Part shown: piece after piece, positions 1-6,176 of the stretch | Layout: the number at the start of each line of letters is the position of its first letter | How positions within the stretch are numbered: position 1 is the stretch's first letter | Assembly (NCBI GenBank): GCA_039029315.1 | Contig: JBCCGK010000186.1 | Location: 1-12,221 of the forward strand | Direction: 5' to 3' | From: JBCCCJ01 sp039029315 | GTDB taxonomy: Bacteria; Bacteroidota; Bacteroidia; J057 | DNA length: 12,221 bases | Translations under genes and position numbers: made by a program | Notes under the pieces: model-generated | Databases searched by the model: none | What the model was told of the DNA's origin: nothing | Seen by the model: only the letters and a program-made list of their open reading frames with translations

Positions 1-806
1 TCCATAACCTCCTTGTCGGGACCGACAGCCCTGCGGGGTATTAAGACGGCGCATCAGGATCTTTTGGTAGGTCGCCATCCATAACCTCCTTGTCGGGACC
101 GACAGCCCTGCGGGGTATTAAGACCCTTTCATTTTGCAGATTTTTTACTTTATTTATCGACTTGTCGGGACCGACAGCCCTGCGGGGTATTAAGACGATG
201 TTGATTGAATTTTTTGCCATGATTTCTCGTTATTTCTTGTCGGGACCGACAGCCCTGCGGGGTATTAAGACGACCCCATATATCGATTACCAGCTTCAAT
301 TCTCTCGATACTTGTCGGGACCGACAGCCCTGCGGGGTATTAAGACTTGCAGCCATTTTGGTGTTCAACCTCCACAAGGAAGTTCTTGTCGGGACCGACA
401 GCCCTGCGGGGTATTAAGACCCAGTTTTATTCCTTTTTTGGGATAGTTGCTAGTTACCTGGCTTGTCGGGACCGACAGCCCTGCGGGGTATTAAGACATA
501 GCAAAAGACTTGAATGAGCCGAGTTCGTTTTCTCCAAAGCTTGTCGGGACCGACAGCCCTGCGGGGTATTAAGACACTATCCTACCGCCATAAGGTGTGT
601 GCAATCAACTACTCCTTGTCGGGACCGACAGCCCTGCGGGGTATTAAGACGCTAACTGTCAGAGGTTTGATTTGTTGAGAGTTCATGTTGTTCTTGTCGG
701 GACCGACAGCCCTACGGGGTATTAAGACATAGTTCCCGACGCGCGGGTCGGTTGGGGGAATACACCCTTGTCGGGACCGACAGCCCTGCGGGCTAGGTAT
801 TAAGAC
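1..806 (+). CRISPR. CRISPR array, right-hand (leader-distal) part, 11 repeats
   Basis: Eleven copies of a 36-nt repeat start at 12, 89, 161, 236, 311, 385, 462, 540, 615, 693 and 767. They are separated by ten unique spacers of 36-42 nt; positions 1-11 are the end of a further spacer. The repeat begins CTTGTCGGGACC and ends GGGGTATTAAGAC. It contains two potential hairpins, TGTCGG-GA-CCGACA (repeat positions 3-16) and CCC-TGC-GGG (18-26), followed by an unpaired 8-nt end ATTAAGAC that resembles the 5' handle left by Cas6-type processing. Repeats 1-9 are identical; repeat 10 has one substitution and repeat 11 a 4-nt insertion. Degeneration at the right implies a leader at the left and transcription on the plus strand. 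No cas gene is in the window, so the subtype is unknown; spacer length and handle would suit type I or III (inference). Several open frames across the array are repeat artefacts. Confidence 0.98.
767..806 (+). repeat. Degenerate terminal CRISPR repeat with CTAG insertion
   Basis: The last repeat is 40 nt instead of 36 because CTAG is inserted after the GGG of the second hairpin (CCCTGCGGG-ctag-GTATTAAGAC). The repeat before it (693-728) has one G-to-A change that falls in the loop of that hairpin (TGC to TAC), leaving the stem intact. Terminal-repeat decay is typical of the leader-distal end and gives the array its orientation. Confidence 0.9.
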
Positions 807-1075
807 ATTGGAAGGATTACCCCTCCAAGAATCAACAAAACAAGAGCCTTGGCTGAGAAAAAAATACCTCCTAAACATTCTCAGCACAGATGCCAAAACA
901 GTCTCTCAGGCCTCACATGGGGCATCCCTAATGTTTGGGATGCCACCGCTTCTTGTTGTTCCTTCATTTGCTCTCTCCTTCACAGACAGAGGGAGCTGAT
1001 ATGAATCTTGTTTGTCCCAAATCCCAAGACCTCAGAATGGGTGGTATTCCACCCCAAACTATTCAATTCGTCCCT
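807..1075. other. CRISPR trailer / intergenic region with small hairpins
   Basis: About 270 nt lie between the last repeat and the blaI promoter with no convincing gene. The short open frames here have no recognisable product and overlap the hairpins. Three small perfect inverted repeats are visible. GCTGAGAA at 852-859 pairs with 878-885. GGCATCCC at 921-928 pairs with 937-944 and is followed by a T-rich but not continuous-T stretch, so it could be a weak terminator for array transcripts. GGGTGG at 1039-1044 pairs with 1049-1054. Nothing else was recognised. Confidence 0.5.
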
Positions 1076-1121
1076 TCAACTGAAAATATAGTTGATAGAA
1101 CGATAAATTTGTTTATATTTG
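1076..1121 (+). promoter_or_regulatory. blaI-M56 promoter with overlapping dyad (possible BlaI operator)
   Basis: TATATTTG at 1114-1121 matches the Bacteroidota -7 box TAnnTTTG, with GTTG at 1091-1094 about 19 nt upstream as a candidate -33 box. A second match, TAAATTTG, lies at 1104-1111. A perfect dyad TCAACT (1076-1081) / AGTTGA (1090-1095), 8 nt apart, overlaps the -33 region. BlaI/MecI-family repressors bind dyads over their own promoters, so this is a candidate autoregulatory operator, although it is not the classical TACA/TGTA sequence. Transcription from this promoter would begin just upstream of the ATG at 1140, which supports that start. Confidence 0.45.
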
Positions 1122-1139
1122 AATAAGCAATTGATCCTC

Positions 1140-1502
1140 ATGAAGCAATTATCCAATCGAGAAGAGCAAATTCTGGCCATCCTCTGGGAGATGAAACAGG
1201 CCTTTGTCAAGGAAATCGTGGCAAAGCTTCCCGATCCCAAACCGCACTACAACACCATTTCGACCATTATTCGAAGCCTGGAAGAGAAGGGCTATGTCGG
1301 CTATGAGTCCTTTGGCAACTCTCATCGCTACTTCCCCATCATCAGCAAAGAAGCCTATCAGAAAAAGGCGGTGAAGAATGTGATTCACAATTTTTTTGAT
1401 AATTCTTACAAAAAAATGGTTGCCTTCTTCGCAGAAGAGGAAGAGATCAGCGAAGAAGAACTCAAGGATATCATCCGAATGATTAAACAGAAAAAATCAT
1501 GA
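1140..1502 (+). CDS. BlaI/MecI/CopY-family transcriptional repressor
   Basis: A 120-residue winged-helix repressor of the BlaI/MecI/CopY (penicillinase repressor) family. The N-terminal half carries the family hallmark, LSNREEQILAILWEM then KEIVAKLP, YNTISTIIRSLEEKGYV and a wing with HRYFPIIS. The C-terminal half (about 72-120) is helical and acidic-then-basic, as expected for the dimerisation region whose cleavage inactivates these proteins. The ATG at 1140 was chosen because family members begin a few residues before LSxxE and a TAnnTTTG box ends at 1121; an in-frame TTG at 1119 would lie inside that promoter. No Shine-Dalgarno sequence is visible. The stop overlaps the next start (ATGA, 1499-1502), so it is translationally coupled to the M56 protease, its expected signalling partner. 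Whether it controls a beta-lactamase cannot be told; none is in the window. Confidence 0.93.
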   Translation: MKQLSNREEQILAILWEMKQAFVKEIVAKLPDPKPHYNTISTIIRSLEEKGYVGYESFGNSHRYFPIISKEAYQKKAVKNVIHNFFDNSYKKMVAFFAEEEEISEEELKDIIRMIKQKKS

Positions 1503-4342
1503 TTCCCTACCTTCTCCATGTATCTATCCTGCTTACCGGATTCTATTTGCTCTATAGATTCCTGCTGTCCGGGGAGACCTTTTATCAGCTCAACCGATGG
1601 GTGTTGATGGGATGTTTGATTGGCGCCTTTCTCTTGCCAATGATTGAGATACCAACAGACTGGTCGCTGGGGAATGAGCTATACACATCTTCATGGGAGG
1701 ATCAAAAAGCTGAAGATCCCGAAAGATCAGATTGGCTTCAGACATCCGACTTCGAGCAAAAAGGGGCGACGCTCACAGCTAAGCATGCAGGGGAACGCAT
1801 TCTTTCCGCACAGGCAATCGAAGTCCAGGAGGGGGCTGTGGTTCCGGCTTCTCCAATTTCAGGTCTTGCCCCCCCTCCTCCTCCACCTGTGCCTGAGGAT
1901 TCCTTCTCTTCCCATGAACCATCTGCCTGGCATGCCTTCCTGTATGCTGTCCCCGCCTTATTATGGATATATGTGGGGGGAATTTGTTGGTTTGGCATCC
2001 GATGGCTGATCCAGTTGTGCTCTCTTATCTCCCTGATCCGGGCCTTTCCTCGCATCAAGGATCGAGCGATCAGAATCATACACGTTTCCAAAGACATCGC
2101 GCCATTCTCCTTTCTGAATGTCATTGTTATCAATCCAGATCCCTATTCAGCTAACACCTATCAGCAAATCCTGAAACACGAAAAAATTCATGTCCTTCAA
2201 TGGCATAGCCTTGATATGATTCTGGTAGAACTCCTGGTGATTGTGCTTTGGTTCCTTCCATTTGCCTGGAGGTATCGACAGGCGGTGAAGCACAATCTCG
2301 AATTTCTGGTAGATGCCTCCATGCTCCGGCAAGGGACCTCCCGGGAATCCTACCAATGGAATCTGCTCAAGGTTGCGGCTCCTTCTGCGTCCAGTATTTT
2401 GGTTACCAATTACTCACAATCATTCCTAAAACAACGAATTACCATGATGAATGCTCCACAATCCACTCAATTGGCCCGCTGGAAGTATAGCTTCCTCCTT
2501 CTTTTTATTGGTTCCTCTATCGTGAGTCTCAATGCTGTGATTCCTGACACCCCATTGATGGACAGCTTTTCCCCCAATCTCAACATTCAGGAAACAGAAC
2601 AGCCATTGTCTACAGATCCTCCCTCACTGGAGCAGGCAGCAGAAGACACGCAAGGAGCAGCAGCAATGACGCCCTCCTCAGCATCTCCTTCTGTCCAGGA
2701 TCAGGTAGCAGAGAATGCCCCCCTCCCGGCCTCTGAGGATCTGACTCCTACTCTTCAGCTGCTTGCAGAGGAAGAATCGACCCCTACCCCAGACGAAGCC
2801 CATCCTCCACAAGCGACACCTGAGGTGTCAGCCGAAATAGCAGGAGTATGGACAGCAACCATCAAGGCGGACAAGATCTGCCTCACAGTGAGCGACGACA
2901 GCTTTTGGGAGGATTGGCAGCTGGGAAATTGCTTCAAGCGCGAGGCATTTACAGCGCTTCCCCTGAATCGGAATGGAGAATTTTATCTTCGAAATGAATT
3001 AGGGGAACTGGCGTTCAATGGTTCCTTTGATCAGGACAAAGGCCGTGGGAGTTTTCGTTTTCATCCCAATCCGGCCTTCAATCGTGAGATGCAGCGAGTA
3101 GCCGGAATCTCTTTCTCCGAGGAAGAACTGTTTCGGTTTTTCATGACAGAGATCGATCAACAAACCAACACCTATCTTCTGCTGAATCGATATGCTTCCT
3201 TCAGCAAGGAGCAGTTACTAGAAGTAGTGGAACATGGACAAGGCTTTGAGGCAAGCAGATTGATTGAGAATCTGGATCAAGCCAATTATGCCGCATTCAC
3301 TGCTGCTCAACTCCTGGAGGCTTGTCTCCATGGACAAGCACACGAATTGGGAACACTTGTGAACACACTGCATCCTATTTCCAGCCCTCGATTCAGCGCG
3401 GAGCAACTCCTGCAAGCCTGCCTGCATGGGCAAGCACACGAATTGGGAACGCTTGTGAACACACTGCATCCTATTTCCATCCCCCGATTCAGCGCAGAGC
3501 AACTCCTGCAAGCCTGCCTGCATGGACAAGCACATGAATTGAGAAAATTAACAGAAACGATTCATTCCCTCAATTATGCACAGTTTAGCAGCGAACAACT
3601 GCTTGAGGCCTGTATGCATGGGCAGGCATATGAATTGGGATATTTGGTTGAGCGACTTCATACAGTCAGAAATATCAATTTTAACAGTGAGCAGCTCCTG
3701 AAGGCCTGCATGCATGGACAAGGCCGTGAATTGGGGAATCTGGTCGACAAACTTCAGCAGTATGTCTATATTCAATTTGATAGCGAAGATCTCCTGCAAG
3801 CCTGTATGCACGGTCAGGCCAATGAAATGGGGTATCTTGTCTCCATCCTGGAAGAGGCTGATTATACAGAATTTTCCAGCTCCGAAATTCTTGAAGCCTG
3901 CAACAAAGGGCAAGCTCGGGAGATAGCCAAACTTGTCAACATTCTCAAAGCGGAAAACTATACGCCATTCAGCAGTGATCAGATCACACAGGCTGCCTTT
4001 TTTGGTCATGCGAATGAGTTAGGAAACATGGTTCAGGCCTTGTCCAAAACAGATTATATCTATTTTGATGCTGAACATCTCTTGCAAATCTGCATATATG
4101 GAAAATCAAGAGAAGCCATCAATATGGTGCTCGCTTTACAAGAACTGGACTTCATTCCCTTTACCCAGCGTGAAGTCTATGCTGCCTGCATGTACAACAA
4201 TGACCGCAAAGCAGTCAAATTGGTCGAAGCCTTGAAAGATGCCGGGAACACCTCCTATGATGCCAAACAGATTGTAGACATTTGTTTCGATGGTCAAGAC
4301 GGAGAGATAAAACGCAAACTGTCTCAGGATCAGGCATATTAA
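1499..4342 (+). CDS. BlaR1/MecR1-like M56 membrane metalloprotease with helical-repeat sensor region
   Basis: A 947-residue membrane-bound zinc metallopeptidase of family M56, the partner type of BlaI repressors. Hydrophobic segments lie near residues 7-24, 34-50, 144-175, 240-256 and 330-349. The HExxH motif is HEKIH at 227-231, and NLEFLVD (E268, D272) fits the downstream third zinc ligand region. A long loop (51-143) between the second and third segments contains a run of six prolines. After the last membrane segment come a Ser/Pro/Glu/Thr-rich linker (350-445), a probable beta domain (about 446-536) and twelve tandem 32-residue repeats (568-947). In BlaR1 the C-terminus is extracytoplasmic and binds beta-lactams through a serine-transpeptidase-like domain; no such domain or SxxK-type sensor is recognisable here, so the ligand is unknown. 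By analogy, activation should lead to cleavage of the upstream repressor. The start overlaps that repressor's stop. Confidence 0.9.
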   Translation: MIPYLLHVSILLTGFYLLYRFLLSGETFYQLNRWVLMGCLIGAFLLPMIEIPTDWSLGNELYTSSWEDQKAEDPERSDWLQTSDFEQKGATLTAKHAGERILSAQAIEVQEGAVVPASPISGLAPPPPPPVPEDSFSSHEPSAWHAFLYAVPALLWIYVGGICWFGIRWLIQLCSLISLIRAFPRIKDRAIRIIHVSKDIAPFSFLNVIVINPDPYSANTYQQILKHEKIHVLQWHSLDMILVELLVIVLWFLPFAWRYRQAVKHNLEFLVDASMLRQGTSRESYQWNLLKVAAPSASSILVTNYSQSFLKQRITMMNAPQSTQLARWKYSFLLLFIGSSIVSLNAVIPDTPLMDSFSPNLNIQETEQPLSTDPPSLEQAAEDTQGAAAMTPSSASPSVQDQVAENAPLPASEDLTPTLQLLAEEESTPTPDEAHPPQATPEVSAEIAGVWTATIKADKICLTVSDDSFWEDWQLGNCFKREAFTALPLNRNGEFYLRNELGELAFNGSFDQDKGRGSFRFHPNPAFNREMQRVAGISFSEEELFRFFMTEIDQQTNTYLLLNRYASFSKEQLLEVVEHGQGFEASRLIENLDQANYAAFTAAQLLEACLHGQAHELGTLVNTLHPISSPRFSAEQLLQACLHGQAHELGTLVNTLHPISIPRFSAEQLLQACLHGQAHELRKLTETIHSLNYAQFSSEQLLEACMHGQAYELGYLVERLHTVRNINFNSEQLLKACMHGQGRELGNLVDKLQQYVYIQFDSEDLLQACMHGQANEMGYLVSILEEADYTEFSSSEILEACNKGQAREIAKLVNILKAENYTPFSSDQITQAAFFGHANELGNMVQALSKTDYIYFDAEHLLQICIYGKSREAINMVLALQELDFIPFTQREVYAACMYNNDRKAVKLVEALKDAGNTSYDAKQIVDICFDGQDGEIKRKLSQDQAY
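3200..4339 (+). repeat. Twelve in-frame 96-bp repeats (32-aa helical units) in the M56 gene
   Basis: Units begin at residues 568, 600, 632, 664, 696, 728, 760, 792, 824, 856, 888 and 920, exactly 32 residues apart; the last is 28 long and ends the protein. The pattern is F-S-x-E-Q-L-L-x-A-C-x-H-G-Q-x-x-E-L-x-x-L-V-x-x-L. This predicts a helix-turn-helix pair with HGQ in the turn, i.e. an alpha-solenoid. Units 2-4 are nearly identical at the DNA level: 3331-3430 and 3427-3526 match at 94 of 100 positions. Later units are progressively diverged. FSEEELFRFFM at 539-549 may be a decayed extra unit. Confidence 0.9.
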
Positions 4343-4396
4343 GTCTCTCAAGGGCTGATCCCTCGGTTTGATTTTGTCCTGCCAACTCAAAAATGA

Positions 4397-4430
4397 TTTT
4401 GACACTTGAGTATTTTTTTCAATATTATGT
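4397..4430 (+). promoter_or_regulatory. Possible promoter for the lysine-rich micro-ORF
   Basis: TTTTG at 4397-4401 and TATTATGT at 4423-4430 are separated by 21 nt, loosely fitting the Bacteroidota -33/-7 arrangement, although the -7 box departs from TAnnTTTG. It lies 30 nt before a small ORF. Confidence 0.25.
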
Positions 4431-4459
4431 AATTGTTAACAAATAATTACCTTAATATT

Positions 4460-4540
4460 ATGTCAAAGAAAAAAGGAGACAAAAAAAAGAAAAAGAAAGA
4501 CAACAAGAAGAAGGATAAGAAGAAGAAGAAAAAGAAATAG
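4460..4540 (+). CDS. Putative 26-residue lysine-rich microprotein
   Basis: ATG at 4460 opens a 26-codon frame ending in TAG at 4538-4540. The peptide begins MSKKKGD and contains 19 lysines, three aspartates and one asparagine; apart from the Met-Ser start and one Gly nothing else occurs. The DNA is a nearly pure polypurine tract. Both AAA and AAG codons are used and the acidic residues are spaced between lysine runs, which looks more like a selected basic peptide than a simple mononucleotide repeat. There is no Shine-Dalgarno sequence, as for the neighbours. A weak promoter lies upstream. Such a peptide could bind nucleic acid or ribosomes, but no function can be assigned. The alternative is an untranslated purine-rich tract. 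Confidence 0.4.
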   Translation: MSKKKGDKKKKKKDNKKKDKKKKKKK

Positions 4541-4616
4541 ATTCGCTCTATCCTTCTTTATGTACAATCAAAAAGGGGTAGTGCAATACATGTAAGGCTG
4601 TCATCGGCATGAAGCA

Positions 4617-4697
4617 ATGATCGGCAGACCATTGCTAGGTGGGAGCGGATGGCTTCCTATTTACGATAGGCAAAGCGAGAGATGGTCTGCCGATCAT
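4617..4697. repeat. 81-bp inverted-repeat element (REP/REPIN- or MITE-like)
   Basis: ATGATCGGCAGACCAT at 4617-4632 is perfectly repeated in inverse orientation at 4682-4697, with 49 nt between. The centre contains a small hairpin, CCTAT-TTACG-ATAGG. The right arm is also part of a local palindrome, AGAGATG (4678-4684) / CATCTCT (4695-4701). Two inverted palindromic arms around a short core resemble REPIN-type or miniature transposable elements. No target-site duplication is evident and no other copy is seen in this window. Confidence 0.6.
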
Positions 4698-4741
4698 CTC
4701 TACAAATATTCTGTCGGAAGATTAGCATTACTTTTGAACCA

Positions 4742-4784
4742 CTACCCAAAAAGGTGTCCACTAGCTGGACACCTTTTTGGGTAG
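4742..4784. terminator. Bidirectional rho-independent terminator
   Basis: A perfect 19-bp stem (4742-4760 with 4766-4784) and a 5-nt loop. Its core is AAAAAGGTGTCC on the left arm and GGACACCTTTTT on the right, so a GC-rich stem is followed by a T run on either strand. It lies 17 nt beyond the stop of the minus-strand gene at 4802 and downstream of the plus-strand micro-ORF, so it can end both converging transcripts. Confidence 0.85.
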
Positions 4785-4801
4785 ATGAGATGATTCGATT
4801 G

Positions 4802-5311
4802 TTAGCGAAAAACCACCTGTACTTCTTTTGAGACCAATTTCCCAACCCAAATATCAAACTCCTGGGCCAATGGATCTGGTTTATTTTGATAAGTGGCAGT
4901 CATCCTGGCTTCAATCATGTCCCCATACAGATCCGGGAATCCATCCCATTGTCCAGAGGTCAGGTCAATTTCGAGCACCAGGGTTTCTCCTGCCTCCACC
5001 ACCCAGAAATCCGGAAAGTCGCCATCCCATACTTCAGGGGGTTGTCGACGGATTGCATAGGTTTTGTTGTTGTTGATCCAATTCAGCTGCAGGTTGAAAT
5101 ATCCCCAAGTGTTCCAGTCTTTCCAGATTCTTTGCTGATCCTCAGACCGATTGATCAACAGTACATGAATCCGGGGATAGCGGTCCATGGCAATTTCGCG
5201 CTTTCCTTCAGGGGTGGAAATGGGCACAACCAATTCGATATCAAATGGCGATTGGCTCAGGAGTGGCACAACCCACAGAAGCGCAATCAAGGAGATAAGT
5301 AATCTACTCAT
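4802..5311 (-). CDS. Small exported protein of unknown function
   Basis: A 169-residue protein with a clear signal peptide: MSRLL, then a hydrophobic core, then a likely cleavage after PLLSQ near residue 20. The mature part is rich in Trp and in short alternating hydrophobic segments (for example RIHVLLINRS, GYFNLQLNWI, GETLVLEIDL, IEARMTATYQ). This suggests an all-beta, Ig-like periplasmic or secreted domain. It has no cysteine and no lipobox, and no catalytic motif was recognised. It is the last gene of a minus-strand run behind the DUF58 and TPR genes, 58 nt after the TPR stop, and is followed directly by a strong terminator. Membership of one operon is inferred from spacing and direction. 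Confidence 0.75.
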   Translation of the reverse strand: MSRLLISLIALLWVVPLLSQSPFDIELVVPISTPEGKREIAMDRYPRIHVLLINRSEDQQRIWKDWNTWGYFNLQLNWINNNKTYAIRRQPPEVWDGDFPDFWVVEAGETLVLEIDLTSGQWDGFPDLYGDMIEARMTATYQNKPDPLAQEFDIWVGKLVSKEVQVVFR

Positions 5312-5369
5312 AGATTCATTCTACTTCATTCAAGTTCCAGGCATCTCATTCCATCTGTGACAGTGGCAC

Positions 5370-6119
5370 TTATTTGCTGCCCTGCTTTTTGCGCAAATGC
5401 ATCGGGATTTGATATCCTCTGGATTGAGCTTGAGCAAAGAGTTCTTCGGCTTTCTCTGTTTTGCCAAGCATCAAATAGCATTCTCCAAGATGATAGTAAA
5501 AATACGGCTTATCCCCAAACCGCTTCTTACTGGCCTTGAAGTACTTGATGGCACGATTGGCATTGCCGTGTTTGAGATAGGCTTGTCCTGCCAGCATACG
5601 CGCATCTGCAGCATGTTCTGGTCGGTTGGCTGCTAGATAGAGCCTCATCGCTTGTTCGCTATACTCAATGCTTTCAGGAAATTGATTCTGGGTGAAATAC
5701 ACCATGGCCATTCCATAGAGTGCTGGTGGATAGCCGGGATAGTGTTGGAGCAATTCCTGGTATTGGAGGATTGCGGTTTGATGCTCTCCCTTTTTCTGGT
5801 ACAATCTGGCAAGGCCTTCATGTGCGCGTATCCCACGTGGATACTTTTCGAGAGAGGACTGATACATGGACAATGCACTGTCTGTCAGGTTCAGGTTCCA
5901 ATAGGTTTCTGCCAGATAATTCCGGGCATCAATAAAGATGGAGTCAATTGTCAAAGCTTTCAGACAGAGCGCCTTGATTAGCTTTGGATTCTGTTCTTTT
6001 TGGGCTGCTTGAAACAATGCAGCGGCCTCAGAAGAATTAGAACCTGTGTTGAACTGTGCGAAAGAAGAAGGGAGAAAAAAAGGTGTCAAGAGCAAGCATA
6101 AGATAGCAGCACGCTTCAT
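5370..6119 (-). CDS. Exported tetratricopeptide-repeat (TPR) protein
   Basis: A 249-residue protein with an N-terminal signal peptide (hydrophobic 4-20, likely cleavage after SFAQ near 22). About five TPR units follow, roughly at 63-96, 97-130, 131-164, 172-205 and 206-238. Typical TPR positions are visible, such as ARLYQKKGEHQTAILQYQELLQHYP and AGQAYLKHGNANRAIKYFKASKKRF. TPR proteins scaffold protein complexes; the signal peptide places this one in the periplasm or at the envelope. It lies 57 nt downstream of the DUF58 gene on the same strand. TPR proteins (BatC/BatE type) often accompany DUF58 and VWA proteins in Bacteroidota Bat loci, so it may serve such a complex, but no batA, batB or batD gene is present. 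Confidence 0.88.
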   Translation of the reverse strand: MKRAAILCLLLTPFFLPSSFAQFNTGSNSSEAAALFQAAQKEQNPKLIKALCLKALTIDSIFIDARNYLAETYWNLNLTDSALSMYQSSLEKYPRGIRAHEGLARLYQKKGEHQTAILQYQELLQHYPGYPPALYGMAMVYFTQNQFPESIEYSEQAMRLYLAANRPEHAADARMLAGQAYLKHGNANRAIKYFKASKKRFGDKPYFYYHLGECYLMLGKTEKAEELFAQAQSRGYQIPMHLRKKQGSK

Positions 6120-6176
6120 CAGCTTGTTTTTTCAAAAGGTGGTTTGGTAGATTGTTACATTAGGTCATGGTATCTC

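Noticed and set aside
90..446. Open frames of 75-118 codons on both strands across the repeat array
   Set aside because: They translate the CRISPR repeat over and over (SGPTALRGIKT on one strand, LNTPQGCRSRQ on the other) and have no independent coding signal.
808..1126. Two 63-codon open frames after the array
   Set aside because: No recognisable product, low-complexity composition, and overlap with each other, with small hairpins and with the blaI promoter.
1119..1139. TTG start for blaI giving seven extra residues
   Set aside because: It overlaps the TATATTTG promoter box, and family members begin at the MKQLSNRE position.
3218..4009. Long minus-strand open frames opposite the M56 repeats
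   Set aside because: They exist only because the 96-bp coding repeat has an open antisense frame; the periodicity and codon pattern belong to the plus-strand gene.
4351..4365. Short AGGG/CCCT hairpin just after the M56 stop as a terminator
   Set aside because: The stem is only four base pairs and no clean T run follows it.
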